Assembly (NCBI GenBank): GCA_020186115.1
Contig: WSYJ01000133.1
Coordinates: 186,001 to 250,000, forward strand
Direction of reading: 5' to 3'
Source of the DNA: Histomonas meleagridis
Taxonomy: Eukaryota > Parabasalia > Tritrichomonadida > Dientamoebidae
Length of the DNA: 64,000 nt
The position numbers and the translations under genes were made by a program. Positions 48,138 through 57,945 of this stretch are shown piece by piece; positions within the stretch are counted from its first letter, which is position 1; each line of letters starts with the position of its first letter. The notes below the pieces were generated by a model. The model saw only the letters and a program-made list of their open reading frames with translations, was not told the origin of the DNA and made no database searches.

Positions 48138-50642
48138 TTATTTTACTTTTGGAATACATGATCTTAATCCACTATCGATTACTTGTGCGTAAGGTGAATT
48201 TGGATACATTTGTAAATATTTCTGTGCAATTGATAAAATTTTTGGTTTTTCCAAAAACACTGCATTTACTTTCATTTGTTCTCCAATTACCAAAAACAAT
48301 GCCATCGAAGCCAATTCCAGTTTTAATCTTTCTAACACCGTTCCAAGAGCTTTTGCAGTTAAGAAATCATCATTTAGATTCCAGTTCTGCAAATCATTTT
48401 CGAAGACTTCTATTAACACTTCTAACGAAGCCTTTTTTAATAATTCGCATTTTTGTAATTCATAATTTATATTTATATTAAAGTATTCGGCGAAATCAAA
48501 CAATTGCAAAAAATGATTATGTTCAATCATTTTAGATATAAATGATTGATTAAATTCTTTTGTAAATATATCTTTTAATGAAAGAAGATCATCAAATATT
48601 TCAGGACTTGTATTTAATAAAACAAATTCTCGAATATTTGACGATAACTTCATAAAAATCATTTTCCAATTTAATGGAATTTTACAAATTTTTATTTTAT
48701 TTTCGTCTTGTGCAAGTGAAAAAGCTTTTTCAACAATATCTTTAAGAAGATTTTCATCACAATTCTCAATCATTCTTAATAAGTTATTATTGTTATTATG
48801 AAGTGCAGAAATAATAATAACCATTGATATGAATAATACATATTTTTCTTTATCTTTCATCAATGTTGAAATACAAAACTCGAAAAATTCGGGAAATATA
48901 TCATAAGGTATATCAACTAAAGGATAAGGAGCAAAAATTACTGACGTCAAAGGAAGTGTTTGAAATTTAAATTCTTTCGGTAACATTAATATTTCGATTC
49001 CATTGGAGAAATGAAAACAACCTTGAAATTCCGAAAGATAATTTTTCGTTATAATAATATAACTATTATCTTTTTGTAAAAACAACATCGAAGGTTGATT
49101 AATTGAATAAATATATTTTATGTTCCTTTGATTAATCATTTTTTGTGGATATGAACAAACATAACCGTCGAAAAAATGTAAAACAATTCCAAATATTGAA
49201 CTAAGTAAAGCATTTTGGATTTGGCCATTAGCAGTTTGTGTTGTTATACTATAAAAAAGATTATTTGTAACTTGATGAAAATCTTTTTCTTTTTGATGTT
49301 TCCGGAATTTTAATATCGAAAAACGTGTATGACATGAAACGATTATATCATTTTTATTCGAATTTATTTTATGAATAGAATGTGGAAATGGCATTGAATA
49401 TATTTCATTAAGTTGGAAATCAAATATTTTCATTTGATATTCATCATTAGAAAATGTAAATACTAATAAATATTTCTTAATAAAATAAATACTTTTGATG
49501 ACTTGTTTAATATCTTTGCTGATATAAGCTTCTTTTTGTTGCAAAACAATTGTACTAAGTGAAGAAATCGCATATAAATAATTACTGGAATTGTATTCTA
49601 CAAATGAGATTGGATAAAAAGTACCATTATAATCGATAATGTTAGAATTACCAATTGGTATAACTTTAGATGATGTAAATGCATATTCTGTCCTCAAATG
49701 TGCAAGTTCAATAACACAAATTTGATTTTCTTTGTTAATAAAATAAACCCCATGGATCAAATCACAATAATCAAATGATGTTACATTAATCAAATCTGGA
49801 ATATGTGTAATATGAACAGAATTTGATAAAAAATCAAAAAAAGTGACAGCGCCATCACTTTGAACGATACAAAGAACTTGATGATTGCAAATCCATTTTA
49901 GGTATGTAACAACATTAATATTGGAAGAGTCAGTGGATGGAGGAGAAATTAATGTGGGCTTTGAATTTGGAAGATTGGAATTCATAATAACAACACTCCC
50001 ATTTGTTAAAGATGCTGCAATGAGATTATATGTAGGATTCGGATCAATAAGAGTAGGATCACTGATTGAAAAAAATGTAAACATAAGCTTTGTCTGTGAT
50101 TGAATGGATTTACGTGGGATTGTGATGAAACATGGTTTATTACTAAGAATGGTAGCAAGAACTTGTTTGCTTGGAATAAACACTGATGTGCTTGGCCCAC
50201 TATCTCCAAAATTCAATAGATATTGAGATGGAAGAACTCGACAATCATTTGAAACAAAAACAATTGAAGAATTGGCAAGGAATAAACCTAGAGCATTGTG
50301 AGCTGAAAATGTAGAGGTAATTAAAACATTTGGTATGTGAAGTGATTTAATTGTATTCGGATCTGAAAGATTTGAAATAAAAATTGCACCAACTTTACTT
50401 CCAAATGAAATTGTACTGGAGTTTATCCATTGAACCCAATGGTTATACCCATGTTCTTTAATTGAATCTTCTTTCCGAACAATTTCTGTTATTAAATCAT
50501 GTTTGAATTTAAGTGAATCCCTAATTATAACTCTATCTTTTTGTAAATAAGCAATGTAAATCCCATTTGGAGATGTTTTCATGGTGATTGGATTTTCTGA
50601 TATTTCTGTGTTTCGCACATCGAAAGGCACAAAAACATCCAT
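48138..50642 (-). CDS. RIC1-like WD40 and helical protein (tentative)
   Basis: The 834-residue protein has an N-terminal beta-propeller-like region of about 500 residues. Strand motifs such as NHWVQWINSSTISFGSKVGA resemble the A-E-W-R-P-D-S-T-M-I-A-V-S-T-A-N-G motif of RIC1. A helical C-terminal half follows, including NFNININYELQKCELLKKAS-like segments (in full: EYFNININYELQKCELLKK) and ASMALFLVIGEQMKVNAVFL. This two-part layout suits RIC1, which with RGP1 is the exchange factor for Rab6/Ypt6 at the Golgi. It also suits HOPS/CORVET and other coat-like traffic proteins, so the name is tentative. No membrane segment is present. The start at 50642 lies right after TATCTAA. Confidence 0.4.
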   Translation of the reverse strand: MDVFVPFDVRNTEISENPITMKTSPNGIYIAYLQKDRVIIRDSLKFKHDLITEIVRKEDSIKEHGYNHWVQWINSSTISFGSKVGAIFISNLSDPNTIKSLHIPNVLITSTFSAHNALGLFLANSSIVFVSNDCRVLPSQYLLNFGDSGPSTSVFIPSKQVLATILSNKPCFITIPRKSIQSQTKLMFTFFSISDPTLIDPNPTYNLIAASLTNGSVVIMNSNLPNSKPTLISPPSTDSSNINVVTYLKWICNHQVLCIVQSDGAVTFFDFLSNSVHITHIPDLINVTSFDYCDLIHGVYFINKENQICVIELAHLRTEYAFTSSKVIPIGNSNIIDYNGTFYPISFVEYNSSNYLYAISSLSTIVLQQKEAYISKDIKQVIKSIYFIKKYLLVFTFSNDEYQMKIFDFQLNEIYSMPFPHSIHKINSNKNDIIVSCHTRFSILKFRKHQKEKDFHQVTNNLFYSITTQTANGQIQNALLSSIFGIVLHFFDGYVCSYPQKMINQRNIKYIYSINQPSMLFLQKDNSYIIITKNYLSEFQGCFHFSNGIEILMLPKEFKFQTLPLTSVIFAPYPLVDIPYDIFPEFFEFCISTLMKDKEKYVLFISMVIIISALHNNNNNLLRMIENCDENLLKDIVEKAFSLAQDENKIKICKIPLNWKMIFMKLSSNIREFVLLNTSPEIFDDLLSLKDIFTKEFNQSFISKMIEHNHFLQLFDFAEYFNININYELQKCELLKKASLEVLIEVFENDLQNWNLNDDFLTAKALGTVLERLKLELASMALFLVIGEQMKVNAVFLEKPKILSIAQKYLQMYPNSPYAQVIDSGLRSCIPKVK

Positions 50643-51339
50643 TTAGATAAAGACGATAAAAACCGAAATAAGAATAAATCCAAATAATGCGTTAAAGCAA
50701 GATTTGGAAATTTTAAATTTGTTTAACATATAATTTTTAAACTAGATGAGTAGTGTATAAAAAGCAGTGTACGTTACGATAACCAACTTTTTCGATAATC
50801 ATTTCCCACATTTATCCAAACTTATTAGAAGTCAAATATTATATGCATCTTTTGTTTTTTTTTAACAAAGGATTTAAAAATATGTTTAAACTTTTTTTAA
50901 AAAGTCGACTCAAAATGACTCAGTTTTTATATATATTTCTTCAAAAAGTTCATGACGAAAAATAATTTCATAGAAGCAAAAATTACCTATAGATTGCAAT
51001 GATATTCCCCCGAATTTCATACATCGAAAAAGGTTAAATATTTTATATAGACAACACCTATACAACTGACCCACATATATGAAATAAAAATTATTCAAAT
51101 CAAAAAGGAAGTAAAATGATAAATTCGCATATGAATCAGCAACATGTTCATTGTATGATAAGTAATAATATAAAACACGAAGGGAGTGAAATATTTTATC
51201 AGAAAAATCAAACAACATAAATTATTTATTACAATATGTTTCATTCAGTGATTGTATGGATAACATTCGCATAAACTTTAAGCATACTATTCCTTCAAAA
51301 TAGTATTTATTTGCCATTCTTCAACGAACTTCAATGATA
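50643..51339. other. Intergenic, AT-rich
   Basis: Only short unsupported frames (for example 50910-51218, minus) are present. No further element is identified. Confidence 0.5.
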
Positions 51340-52405
51340 ATAATAAAAGAAATCTTTCAAAGATACAACATATTATAATTGATAATGTTGGAAAGCTTGA
51401 AAGTAATGAATTCAGAGATTGGCCTTTATTAACATCAGCTATAATTAGAGAATCAGTTGAATTTAAAAATAGTGGAGCATTTTTATCATGTAAATAATTA
51501 GAATATGTACAATTTCCAGAAAATTCAGTGAATGGAATCGGAGATACTGCATTTTCTGAATATATTTCATTAATTAATACTACAATTCTTTTTGATTAAT
51601 GCATTTTAAAAATGTACAGGACTTGCAAAAATAACTTTAGATGTAGGTGTACGTACACAAACAATTTGTTCTTATGCATTCAGAAGATGTTCAAAACTTA
51701 TGAATATTTATATACCAAGTTCTGTTTCTTCAATTGGAAATCCATTTTTATTGGTGAAAATATTAATGATATTGGTACTTATGCATTTGGTAATTATACA
51801 TCACTTAAATGTATTATTTTAATGGAGAAATTTCACCAGAAAAACAAAATGATTCATTTATTAATAATGTGACATTAGTTACGACATTAGAAACATATCA
51901 AAACATTTGGAAATATGAATATTATTAAGAGAACAATACTTGACGAATGTCTCCCCCCAACACGCACATTCACACAAAGTGATACATTATAGTGTACTTG
52001 AGTTATATTTAGTAAAAATATAAATACAATTTCATTGATAACATTTAAATCAACTCATAGTTATATAGCGACAAATGTCGTTTATTTCGATTACACTGTT
52101 ATATATATTTAATCTTATATTAGATATTATTCTGACTTTTATAAATTAGTTGTAACTGATTATGATAATACGCCAAAAGATAATTCGATATCAAATGGAT
52201 TGTTAATTAGAATGATATGCTGCGCTATTGTGATAGTCTTGATAATTGTCGGATTTATAATGTTTATGTTCAAAAGAAATAAGAAACAACGAAAGCAAAA
52301 TCGTTGTCAAATAATAATACGTCATCATATATGGGAGGAAATCACAAAGATGTGAACAATGAATTTAAAAGTTTGATAATGGAAGATGAGGACCAATGGA
52401 TTTGA
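51340..52405 (+). pseudogene. BspA-like leucine-rich surface protein, decayed
   Basis: In shifting frames the plus strand encodes BspA-type TpLRR units. They include LTSAIIRESVEFKNSGAFLS, YVQFPENSVNGIGDTAFSEY, ITLDVGVRTQTICSYAFRRC, IYIPSSVSSIGN and NDIGTYAFGNYTSLKCIIL. At the 3' end is a membrane anchor (LLIRMICCAIVIVLIIVGFI), a basic stop-transfer stretch and a tail ending DEDQWI at 52405. This is the layout of trichomonad BspA-like surface proteins. An in-frame stop near 51490 and at least three frameshifts break it. No start is recognisable. Confidence 0.7.
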
Positions 52406-52596
52406 GTATAAATAAAATATGTTGAATATTTATATGTTTTAATTATATTAATTAATCAATGTTTATCGTGAAAAGAAATTACTAATTTTTTATGAAATAT
52501 AATTAAATTTTTCTTTTCTTATTCATCAATGAAAATGAGTGAAGATTATATTGTATATACATTACATTAAATATATTGAAATATGGTAATAAATAT

Positions 52597-52690
52597 TTAT
52601 ATGGTCACCATTGTTCTTAACTACCTCTTTTAGGCGTTGGGGCATAAAATTTATCAGATTTGTCATTTTAAATATATTTTAATATACATT
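52597..52690 (-). pseudogene. Tc1/mariner transposase C-terminal remnant
   Basis: The minus strand ends with TNLINFMPQRLKEVVKNNGD and a stop (52597-52599). This matches the typical last helix of Tc1-like transposases (L-I-x-S-M-P-x-R-x-x-A-V-I-K-x-x-G). No intact catalytic domain precedes it. It is in the same orientation as the N-terminal mariner remnant at 53449-53927. Confidence 0.55.
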
Positions 52691-53169
52691 AAAAAGTGCA
52701 ATTTAATTCCCACCACGAAATATTTTATTTCATCTTTTTCTTCATATTTTGGAGTTTCATTGACCATTAAAGAACGACCAGATTAAAGATATTTCGAATT
52801 CACTACACAGAATTTATATTGCTTTTTCAATTTGACATCATTGATATGCGAAAAACGATGAAAAAGTTAATAAGCTGCCGGTATAAATTCAATCCTCTTT
52901 CCATTTTTGATTTCCAGCTTATATGTCTTTTTGATGACATCAATAATCAATGAAGTTTTTGTACAAAATTCTATAATGAGACTTTTTTTTGGTTTGGTTT
53001 ACTGACAATGATAGGGTCTATCATTTCACTTATATTAGAATGTTAGACAGTTAATACATAAAGATGAAAATTATATCATTGTTTTAGTTAAAGAACAAAA
53101 TATTTCATGATTTATCATATTCGAAACAAATTTCAATGGATTTTTTATTCATGAGCCAAATTACGCATC

Positions 53170-53364
53170 TTAAGGTGTTTTTTGTTTGGGATGAATACAA
53201 TCAAATGGAATACATATACCATTATTACCAACCATATATTCACAAACACTAGTTTTTTGTTTTTTAGGAATGGAATCAATCCTTAATAAAGAGAGGTCCT
53301 CTCTAAAGGCATAACTATGAATATCACCTAAAGTTTGAATGTTTGATAAAGATAAATTATTCAA
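53170..53364 (-). pseudogene. LRR-like fragment between mariner parts
   Basis: A 64-codon frame (MNNLSLSNIQTLGDIHSYAF) has an I-x-x-Y-A-F leucine-rich unit resembling BspA, and then a Cys-containing segment. It lies between the two transposase remnants on the same strand. It is probably debris, possibly of the same surface-gene family as the relic at 51340. Confidence 0.3.
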
Positions 53365-53448
53365 TACTGGTAATTACCTTGTGTGTTTCATTAATCTCAA
53401 ATATTTCCAAAAAATCTCTGAGATTATTTCAATCATATGGCATGATTA

Positions 53449-53927
53449 TTATTGCAATTCTTCTAATAATATCACCATATTGTAAATCAAATGTAGAGCA
53501 TATCCTCCTTTTGACAAAACATATTCTTTCAAGTGAACTTTTTTAAAACTATTCACTTCATTTTTATGAACAATTTGAAGAATATTGAAAGTAGAAATTC
53601 TTAACTCTGACGAGAGTACTGAGAAAATTTTCATTGGACATATAGAAGCACCTAAATGATGAATTGTTTCATGAATTGCTTCATAATGAATGACAGAATG
53701 ATGGCGTGTTGGCTTAATAAAAGTTGTTCGTCTATGGTATTTTTAGCTTCTTCTTCATCGAGACGACGGTTCGGAGTTGGGAGATTGAACTTCGCTTCTG
53801 TCATCCATTTATATATTGTGAATGACTTGTAGGCATTCTCACCAAACTTCATTTTAAGTATGTCTGAAATTTGTTGATGATTGCACTCTTGTTTTTATAG
53901 ATTAATGATGATATCCTTTCGACTCAT
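53449..53927 (-). pseudogene. Mariner transposase N-terminal remnant
   Basis: Starting at 53927 the frame reads MSRKDIIINL, a TAA stop, then KQECNHQQISDILKMKFGEN and AYKSFTIYKWMTEAKFN. This is the first helix-turn-helix of mariner-type transposases. After a frameshift near 53700 it continues RHHSVIHYEAIHETIHHLGA and SELRISTFNILQIVHKNEV, the second helix-turn-helix. One stop and at least two shifts make it dead. An element end is proposed at 54081-54101. Confidence 0.6.
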
Positions 53928-54080
53928 ATTTTTTTTCACCACTAACGGTCGTCGTACGAAATTCGAAAACACATTTCCTCAATATATAATAAAAATCATA
54001 AAATAATATAAAGATAATTTATTAAAGAATTCTTTGATATAACGCGATTTTACTGATTTCTTTTATGCATCGAGATTCTA

Positions 54081-54101
54081 CGGAAAAGTGGGACACCCTA
54101 T
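54081..54101. mobile_element. Putative mariner terminal end
   Basis: On the minus strand this reads TAGGGTGTCCCACTTTTCCG (then TAG...), upstream of the transposase N-terminus. It looks like a mariner-type inverted terminal repeat next to a TA. I found no matching copy at the other end, so it is a one-ended call. Confidence 0.4.
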
Positions 54102-54356
54102 ATATATAAAATAACTCCATAAGCTTGGGAACAAATACCTAATCTCTATGATTCTCAAAATGAAGATGAACTTGAACTGATTTATATCTAACAAATAAAT
54201 AGGCATTAATCCAATTTTCACACTTTTAATGAATTTATAATAAGCGACCGTTAATATAAGCCATCTATCGTACTTCTGTCATTTTGAAGGCACACCTTTG
54301 AATGCATTCAAAAACAAACAACAATTCCTTAAATAAAGTTGATGTTATTTTCTTGT

Positions 54357-55166
54357 TTACTCCAAGTTGATATTAACTTTTGTTACTTTGAATTCATTAT
54401 CCTTGGCAAGAACATCGCTGTATTGAACAAATGGATGAGCTTCTGGTTCCTTCTGCTCCCATTGATCTGGTGTTAAGAATGAATATGTTGCCTCAATTGC
54501 TTTATATGTAGCAACAAGGAAGTTAGCTGATGTCTTTGTGTTACCAATTGATGATGTGAAAAGATCTTCAAAGCCGGCCATAGCTAAGAGCTTCTTGGCA
54601 ACTGAGCCGGCAACAATACCTGAACCACGTGGGGCTGGGATAAGTCTGACGCGAACAGATCCACATTTACCAGTAACTGTACTTGGAACAGTATGTGGTT
54701 GACCAATTTTATTACCCCAGTAACCACGACGAACAGGAAGAATAGAAAGCTTAGCATAGATTAAAGCACCTTTGATGGCATTTGCAACTTCTGCAGATGT
54801 TTTAATACCAAGACCAACATGTCCATCATAATCACCGACTGCAACGACTGCCTTAAAGCGTGTGCGTTGTCCGGCACGTGTTTGTTTCTGAACAGGCATG
54901 ATTTTCATAACCTCATCCTTTAAGTTATCACCCAAGAGTGCATCAATAATTTCTGGTTCCTTAATTGGCATAGCATGAAGGTAAATTTGTTCGATTGATG
55001 TGATACGACCAGAAGCAACTAAACGTCCTAATTTTGTCTTTGGTTGCCACTTATCTTTTCCACCTCTGTTTTGTGCATTACGTTGTGGGCGTTCACGTTG
55101 TTGGCGTCCTCGCATTCCGCCTTGGCGCCTTTCAGTTCCATTTTGTTTTGGGACTTGTTCAGACAT
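54357..55166 (-). CDS. RPS2: Ribosomal protein S2 (uS5)
   Basis: From [20 protein letters not shown] the protein has 269 residues. It contains the S5 signatures: [80 protein letters not shown] and [20 protein letters not shown]. It lies in the small-subunit decoding region. The start at 55166 is preferred to 55202, because the extra segment overlaps a promoter. CGGTTTGGTC (55181-55190 on the plus strand as the complement) is 15 bases from the ATG, as in the S20 gene. A GC-rich TGGGGTGCACC (55196-55206) is next to it. Confidence 0.95.
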   Translation of the reverse strand: MSEQVPKQNGTERRQGGMRGRQQRERPQRNAQNRGGKDKWQPKTKLGRLVASGRITSIEQIYLHAMPIKEPEIIDALLGDNLKDEVMKIMPVQKQTRAGQRTRFKAVVAVGDYDGHVGLGIKTSAEVANAIKGALIYAKLSILPVRRGYWGNKIGQPHTVPSTVTGKCGSVRVRLIPAPRGSGIVAGSVAKKLLAMAGFEDLFTSSIGNTKTSANFLVATYKAIEATYSFLTPDQWEQKEPEAHPFVQYSDVLAKDNEFKVTKVNINLE

Positions 55167-55210
55167 AGCAAGAAAGGTTCGACCAAACCGTTTTTGGTGC
55201 ACCCCATACG
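55167..55210 (-). promoter_or_regulatory. RPS2 promoter with CGGTTTGGTC and GGGGTGCACC words
   Basis: Reading on the coding strand the order is TGGGGTGCACC, AAAAACGGTTTGGTC, GAACCTTTCTTGCT, ATG. CGGTTTGGTC is shared exactly with RPS20, at almost the same distance to the ATG. The first word resembles the near-palindromic GGGGTGCCCC words before the genes at 16699 and 40676. Function is inferred from recurrence. Confidence 0.55.
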
Positions 55211-55825
55211 TTTAAATTAAACACATAAAAAGTGATAAATTAACGTCTTTTTTCCCATTTAACACAATCTGAGTGTTATTATTTGATTAATATAAAAAAG
55301 AAATATTCATTAAACTTTATAAAGAACAATTAAAATGATTTTTTTTGTCCAAAAATATTACTACATCAAATAAAAATATGAAAATATGAAATTTCAAATA
55401 AACTTATCAGCAAAATTCGTTTGAGAAAGACTTTCTTGAAATAAAAATGTACATAATATATTTAAATAAATTGTATATGTTGTTAATTTATGAATTTTAT
55501 GAGAAATTATAAAGAAGTGAATGATTTCAAAAAATTGATGATTTTTCAAAAAACATATTTTAAACCTTCCATAATTATATATGTTAGCCTACATTCATTG
55601 TAAATTCTTTTTGACTTATACAAAAATCTTGAAAATCATTAGACATTTAAAAAAACTCAAAATTTCGTTTTCTAAAACAATGCTTCAAACATCTTTCATT
55701 AAAAATTTATTTTTCTAATCTACGCAATTATGAGAGAAAAAAAATTAATATTTTTCCTTATACAAAATTCATTAAGATAAAATTCTTTAAAAAACAATTT
55801 TTATTTATTAAAAGCATATATAATT
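55211..55825. other. AT-rich intergenic region
   Basis: The region between RPS2 and the ABCE1-like gene's 3' end. TAACGTCTTTTTTCCC lies at about 55241. Otherwise nothing is seen. Confidence 0.5.
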
Positions 55826-57592
55826 TTAATCCATTATGAAATATGTTCCATTTTGTTTTTGTTTTTGATCCTTCACAGAGTTATATTTGTTAACTCTTGT
55901 AAAGTTACCATTTGAATCTGTTCTCATTGTTACCTCCAAACTTCTCAAGAAATAATTTAAACCTGTCACTAAGCTTTGTGGTCTTTTAGCCACAGTTTCC
56001 TCATTAGGTATTCCATCGAACACTATTACATTATTTGCCAAATAACTTGCCATCATTAAATCATGTTCTACTATAAAAGCCATTTTCCCACAATTTACAA
56101 TAAAACTTTTTATTATTTTTGATGCTATAATACGTTGATCCACATTCAAATAAGGAGAAATCTCATCAATTAAATATAAATCAGCTTTTTTTCCGAACGC
56201 AAGTGCAATTGCAACACAATGTAGTTCATTACCACTCAATTTCCTCACTTTTTTATTCATTAAATCTTTAATATTAAGTGGCACTATAACCATTTCATCA
56301 AATGATTTTTGTCCAAATGATTCAGGTATTTTAGTTTGAAGTAATTCATTTACAGTTCCTTCGAATCTTGGAATGAATTTTTGTGGCTTATAAGAAACAG
56401 AAATTTCAGGAATTTGAAACTCTTGTTCATTAGGTTTTAATCTATTAGCTAACAACCGAATAAATGTCGTTTTGCCTATTCCATTTCTTCCTATTAAAAC
56501 AATTATTTCTCCGCTGCTTAATTTTCCTCGTTCAATTTCAAGTTTGAAATCCCCAATTTCATATCGCATGTTTGGATATGTGAAACTCAGATCAGATTTA
56601 ACAGGATTTAAATCATTCTCAATTGGTATCATGTTTGAAAAAAGAGTATTTATTCCATTACGAATAGTTAATGGTTCCGAAATGATTCCATAAGCATTTG
56701 GAATGCCATATAAAACAGAGACAAAATCACTCATATATTCAACCATAGCAATATCATTATCTGTAGTAATTACATAATCGCCTTCACTAAGGCAATTACG
56801 AATTATACGTGAAACTCGAAAAATCCAAAAAATATCAAGGAATAATGATGGGGAATCAAATAAATATACATTAGTTTTTTGAATACATACAAAAGCAATA
56901 CTAACGCGTTGAAATTCGCCTCCTGAAATCATAGAAAAGTCGCGTGGAAGTAATGGTTCAAGATTTAATTCTTTAATTATTTCATTGAGTATGTTTCGAC
57001 TATCTCTTGATTTGAGTATGTCACCTATTTTTTGATCAGATATTTTGGAAAATTGATAAAAGTATTGGGGTTTAAGAAGAAAGCGCATTTGTCCATTGAC
57101 TAAATTGGTGAAATATGTTTGTGCATTAGTACCATTAAATTTATGGATTACATCTGCCATGCTTGGACGCTTTTTGTCATCAAATATACCGAAATTTGGT
57201 TTGACTTTATTGGAAATAATATGGAGTGCAGTTGACTTCCCGATGCCACGAGGACCAACAAGACTAAGAACGCGCTTGTATATAGGTTGGGGAAAATGAC
57301 ATAGCATAAACCCATTTTTTCCATAACGATGAATTGTTTCTGATTTCAAGGAATAAGGAATTTTTATAATGTTGATGGCATGAAGTGGACATGATCGAGC
57401 ACAAATTTCGCATCCATTGCATGACATTTCGTTGATCGAAATGTTTTGATCAGTTGCAATGCAGGATTTATTACTACAAACTTTAGTGCATTTAAGTTTG
57501 CATTTGTTAATCTTGCATTTATCTTCATCAATAATAATAGCTGTGTAGAAATTTTCCATCCCTGGGGATTCAATTAACGTTTTTTTCCTCAT
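55826..57592 (-). CDS. ABCE1/Rli1-like twin ATPase with degraded first site
   Basis: The 588-residue protein has ABCE1 architecture. An N-terminal iron-sulfur domain has both Cys sets: C-x4-C-x3-C-x3-C and CNGCEICARSCP. Two nucleotide-binding domains follow. The first has Walker A GPRGIGKST (about residue 111) and ISGGEFQR, but its Walker B is FDSPSLFLD, with Ser where the catalytic Glu should be, and the switch His is Asn (TTDNDIAM for V-E-H-D). The second keeps Walker A GRNGIGKTT and DEISPYLN, with LSGNELH as an altered signature (Gly to Asn). Normal ABCE1 splits ribosomal subunits after termination. This one is therefore likely a divergent paralogue; whether the true Rli1 is elsewhere is unknown. 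It may begin at 57592 or at MENFYTAIII. Confidence 0.75.
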   Translation of the reverse strand: MRKKTLIESPGMENFYTAIIIDEDKCKINKCKLKCTKVCSNKSCIATDQNISINEMSCNGCEICARSCPLHAINIIKIPYSLKSETIHRYGKNGFMLCHFPQPIYKRVLSLVGPRGIGKSTALHIISNKVKPNFGIFDDKKRPSMADVIHKFNGTNAQTYFTNLVNGQMRFLLKPQYFYQFSKISDQKIGDILKSRDSRNILNEIIKELNLEPLLPRDFSMISGGEFQRVSIAFVCIQKTNVYLFDSPSLFLDIFWIFRVSRIIRNCLSEGDYVITTDNDIAMVEYMSDFVSVLYGIPNAYGIISEPLTIRNGINTLFSNMIPIENDLNPVKSDLSFTYPNMRYEIGDFKLEIERGKLSSGEIIVLIGRNGIGKTTFIRLLANRLKPNEQEFQIPEISVSYKPQKFIPRFEGTVNELLQTKIPESFGQKSFDEMVIVPLNIKDLMNKKVRKLSGNELHCVAIALAFGKKADLYLIDEISPYLNVDQRIIASKIIKSFIVNCGKMAFIVEHDLMMASYLANNVIVFDGIPNEETVAKRPQSLVTGLNYFLRSLEVTMRTDSNGNFTRVNKYNSVKDQKQKQNGTYFIMD

Positions 57593-57945
57593 GCAATGGA
57601 AACAAACTTATTGCATAAATAAAATTTGGATTTTCATCAATGACACATAAAGTCAAATATGGATTAATGTTCTTGAACATAAGTCCACAACTAATTTATA
57701 TTATTTCAAATATAATTTCATTTTAAAATAATACATTTCATCCAATATTATGATCATTTCTCACCCGTTATTACTGTCTATGCAAAGCAGACCTATGAAA
57801 ATTTTGTTATTCAGCTTCAATTGGCGAATCACGTGATTTTGTCTTTTGTTTCACCTTAACCGCAATTTTAAGTTCAATTAGCGCTGGTCTGACAGAAATT
57901 TGAGAGGATTTTGCGGTGTCTTTTCAAAAAGTCATAGTCAATTTT
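57593..57945. promoter_or_regulatory. Divergent intergenic region before PITP gene
   Basis: It separates the ABCE1-like and PITP genes. The words AATCACGTGATTTTG (about 57828, a CACGTG-containing palindrome) and CACCTTAACCGCAATTTTAAG (about 57851) are candidate sites. No gene is evident. Confidence 0.4.
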
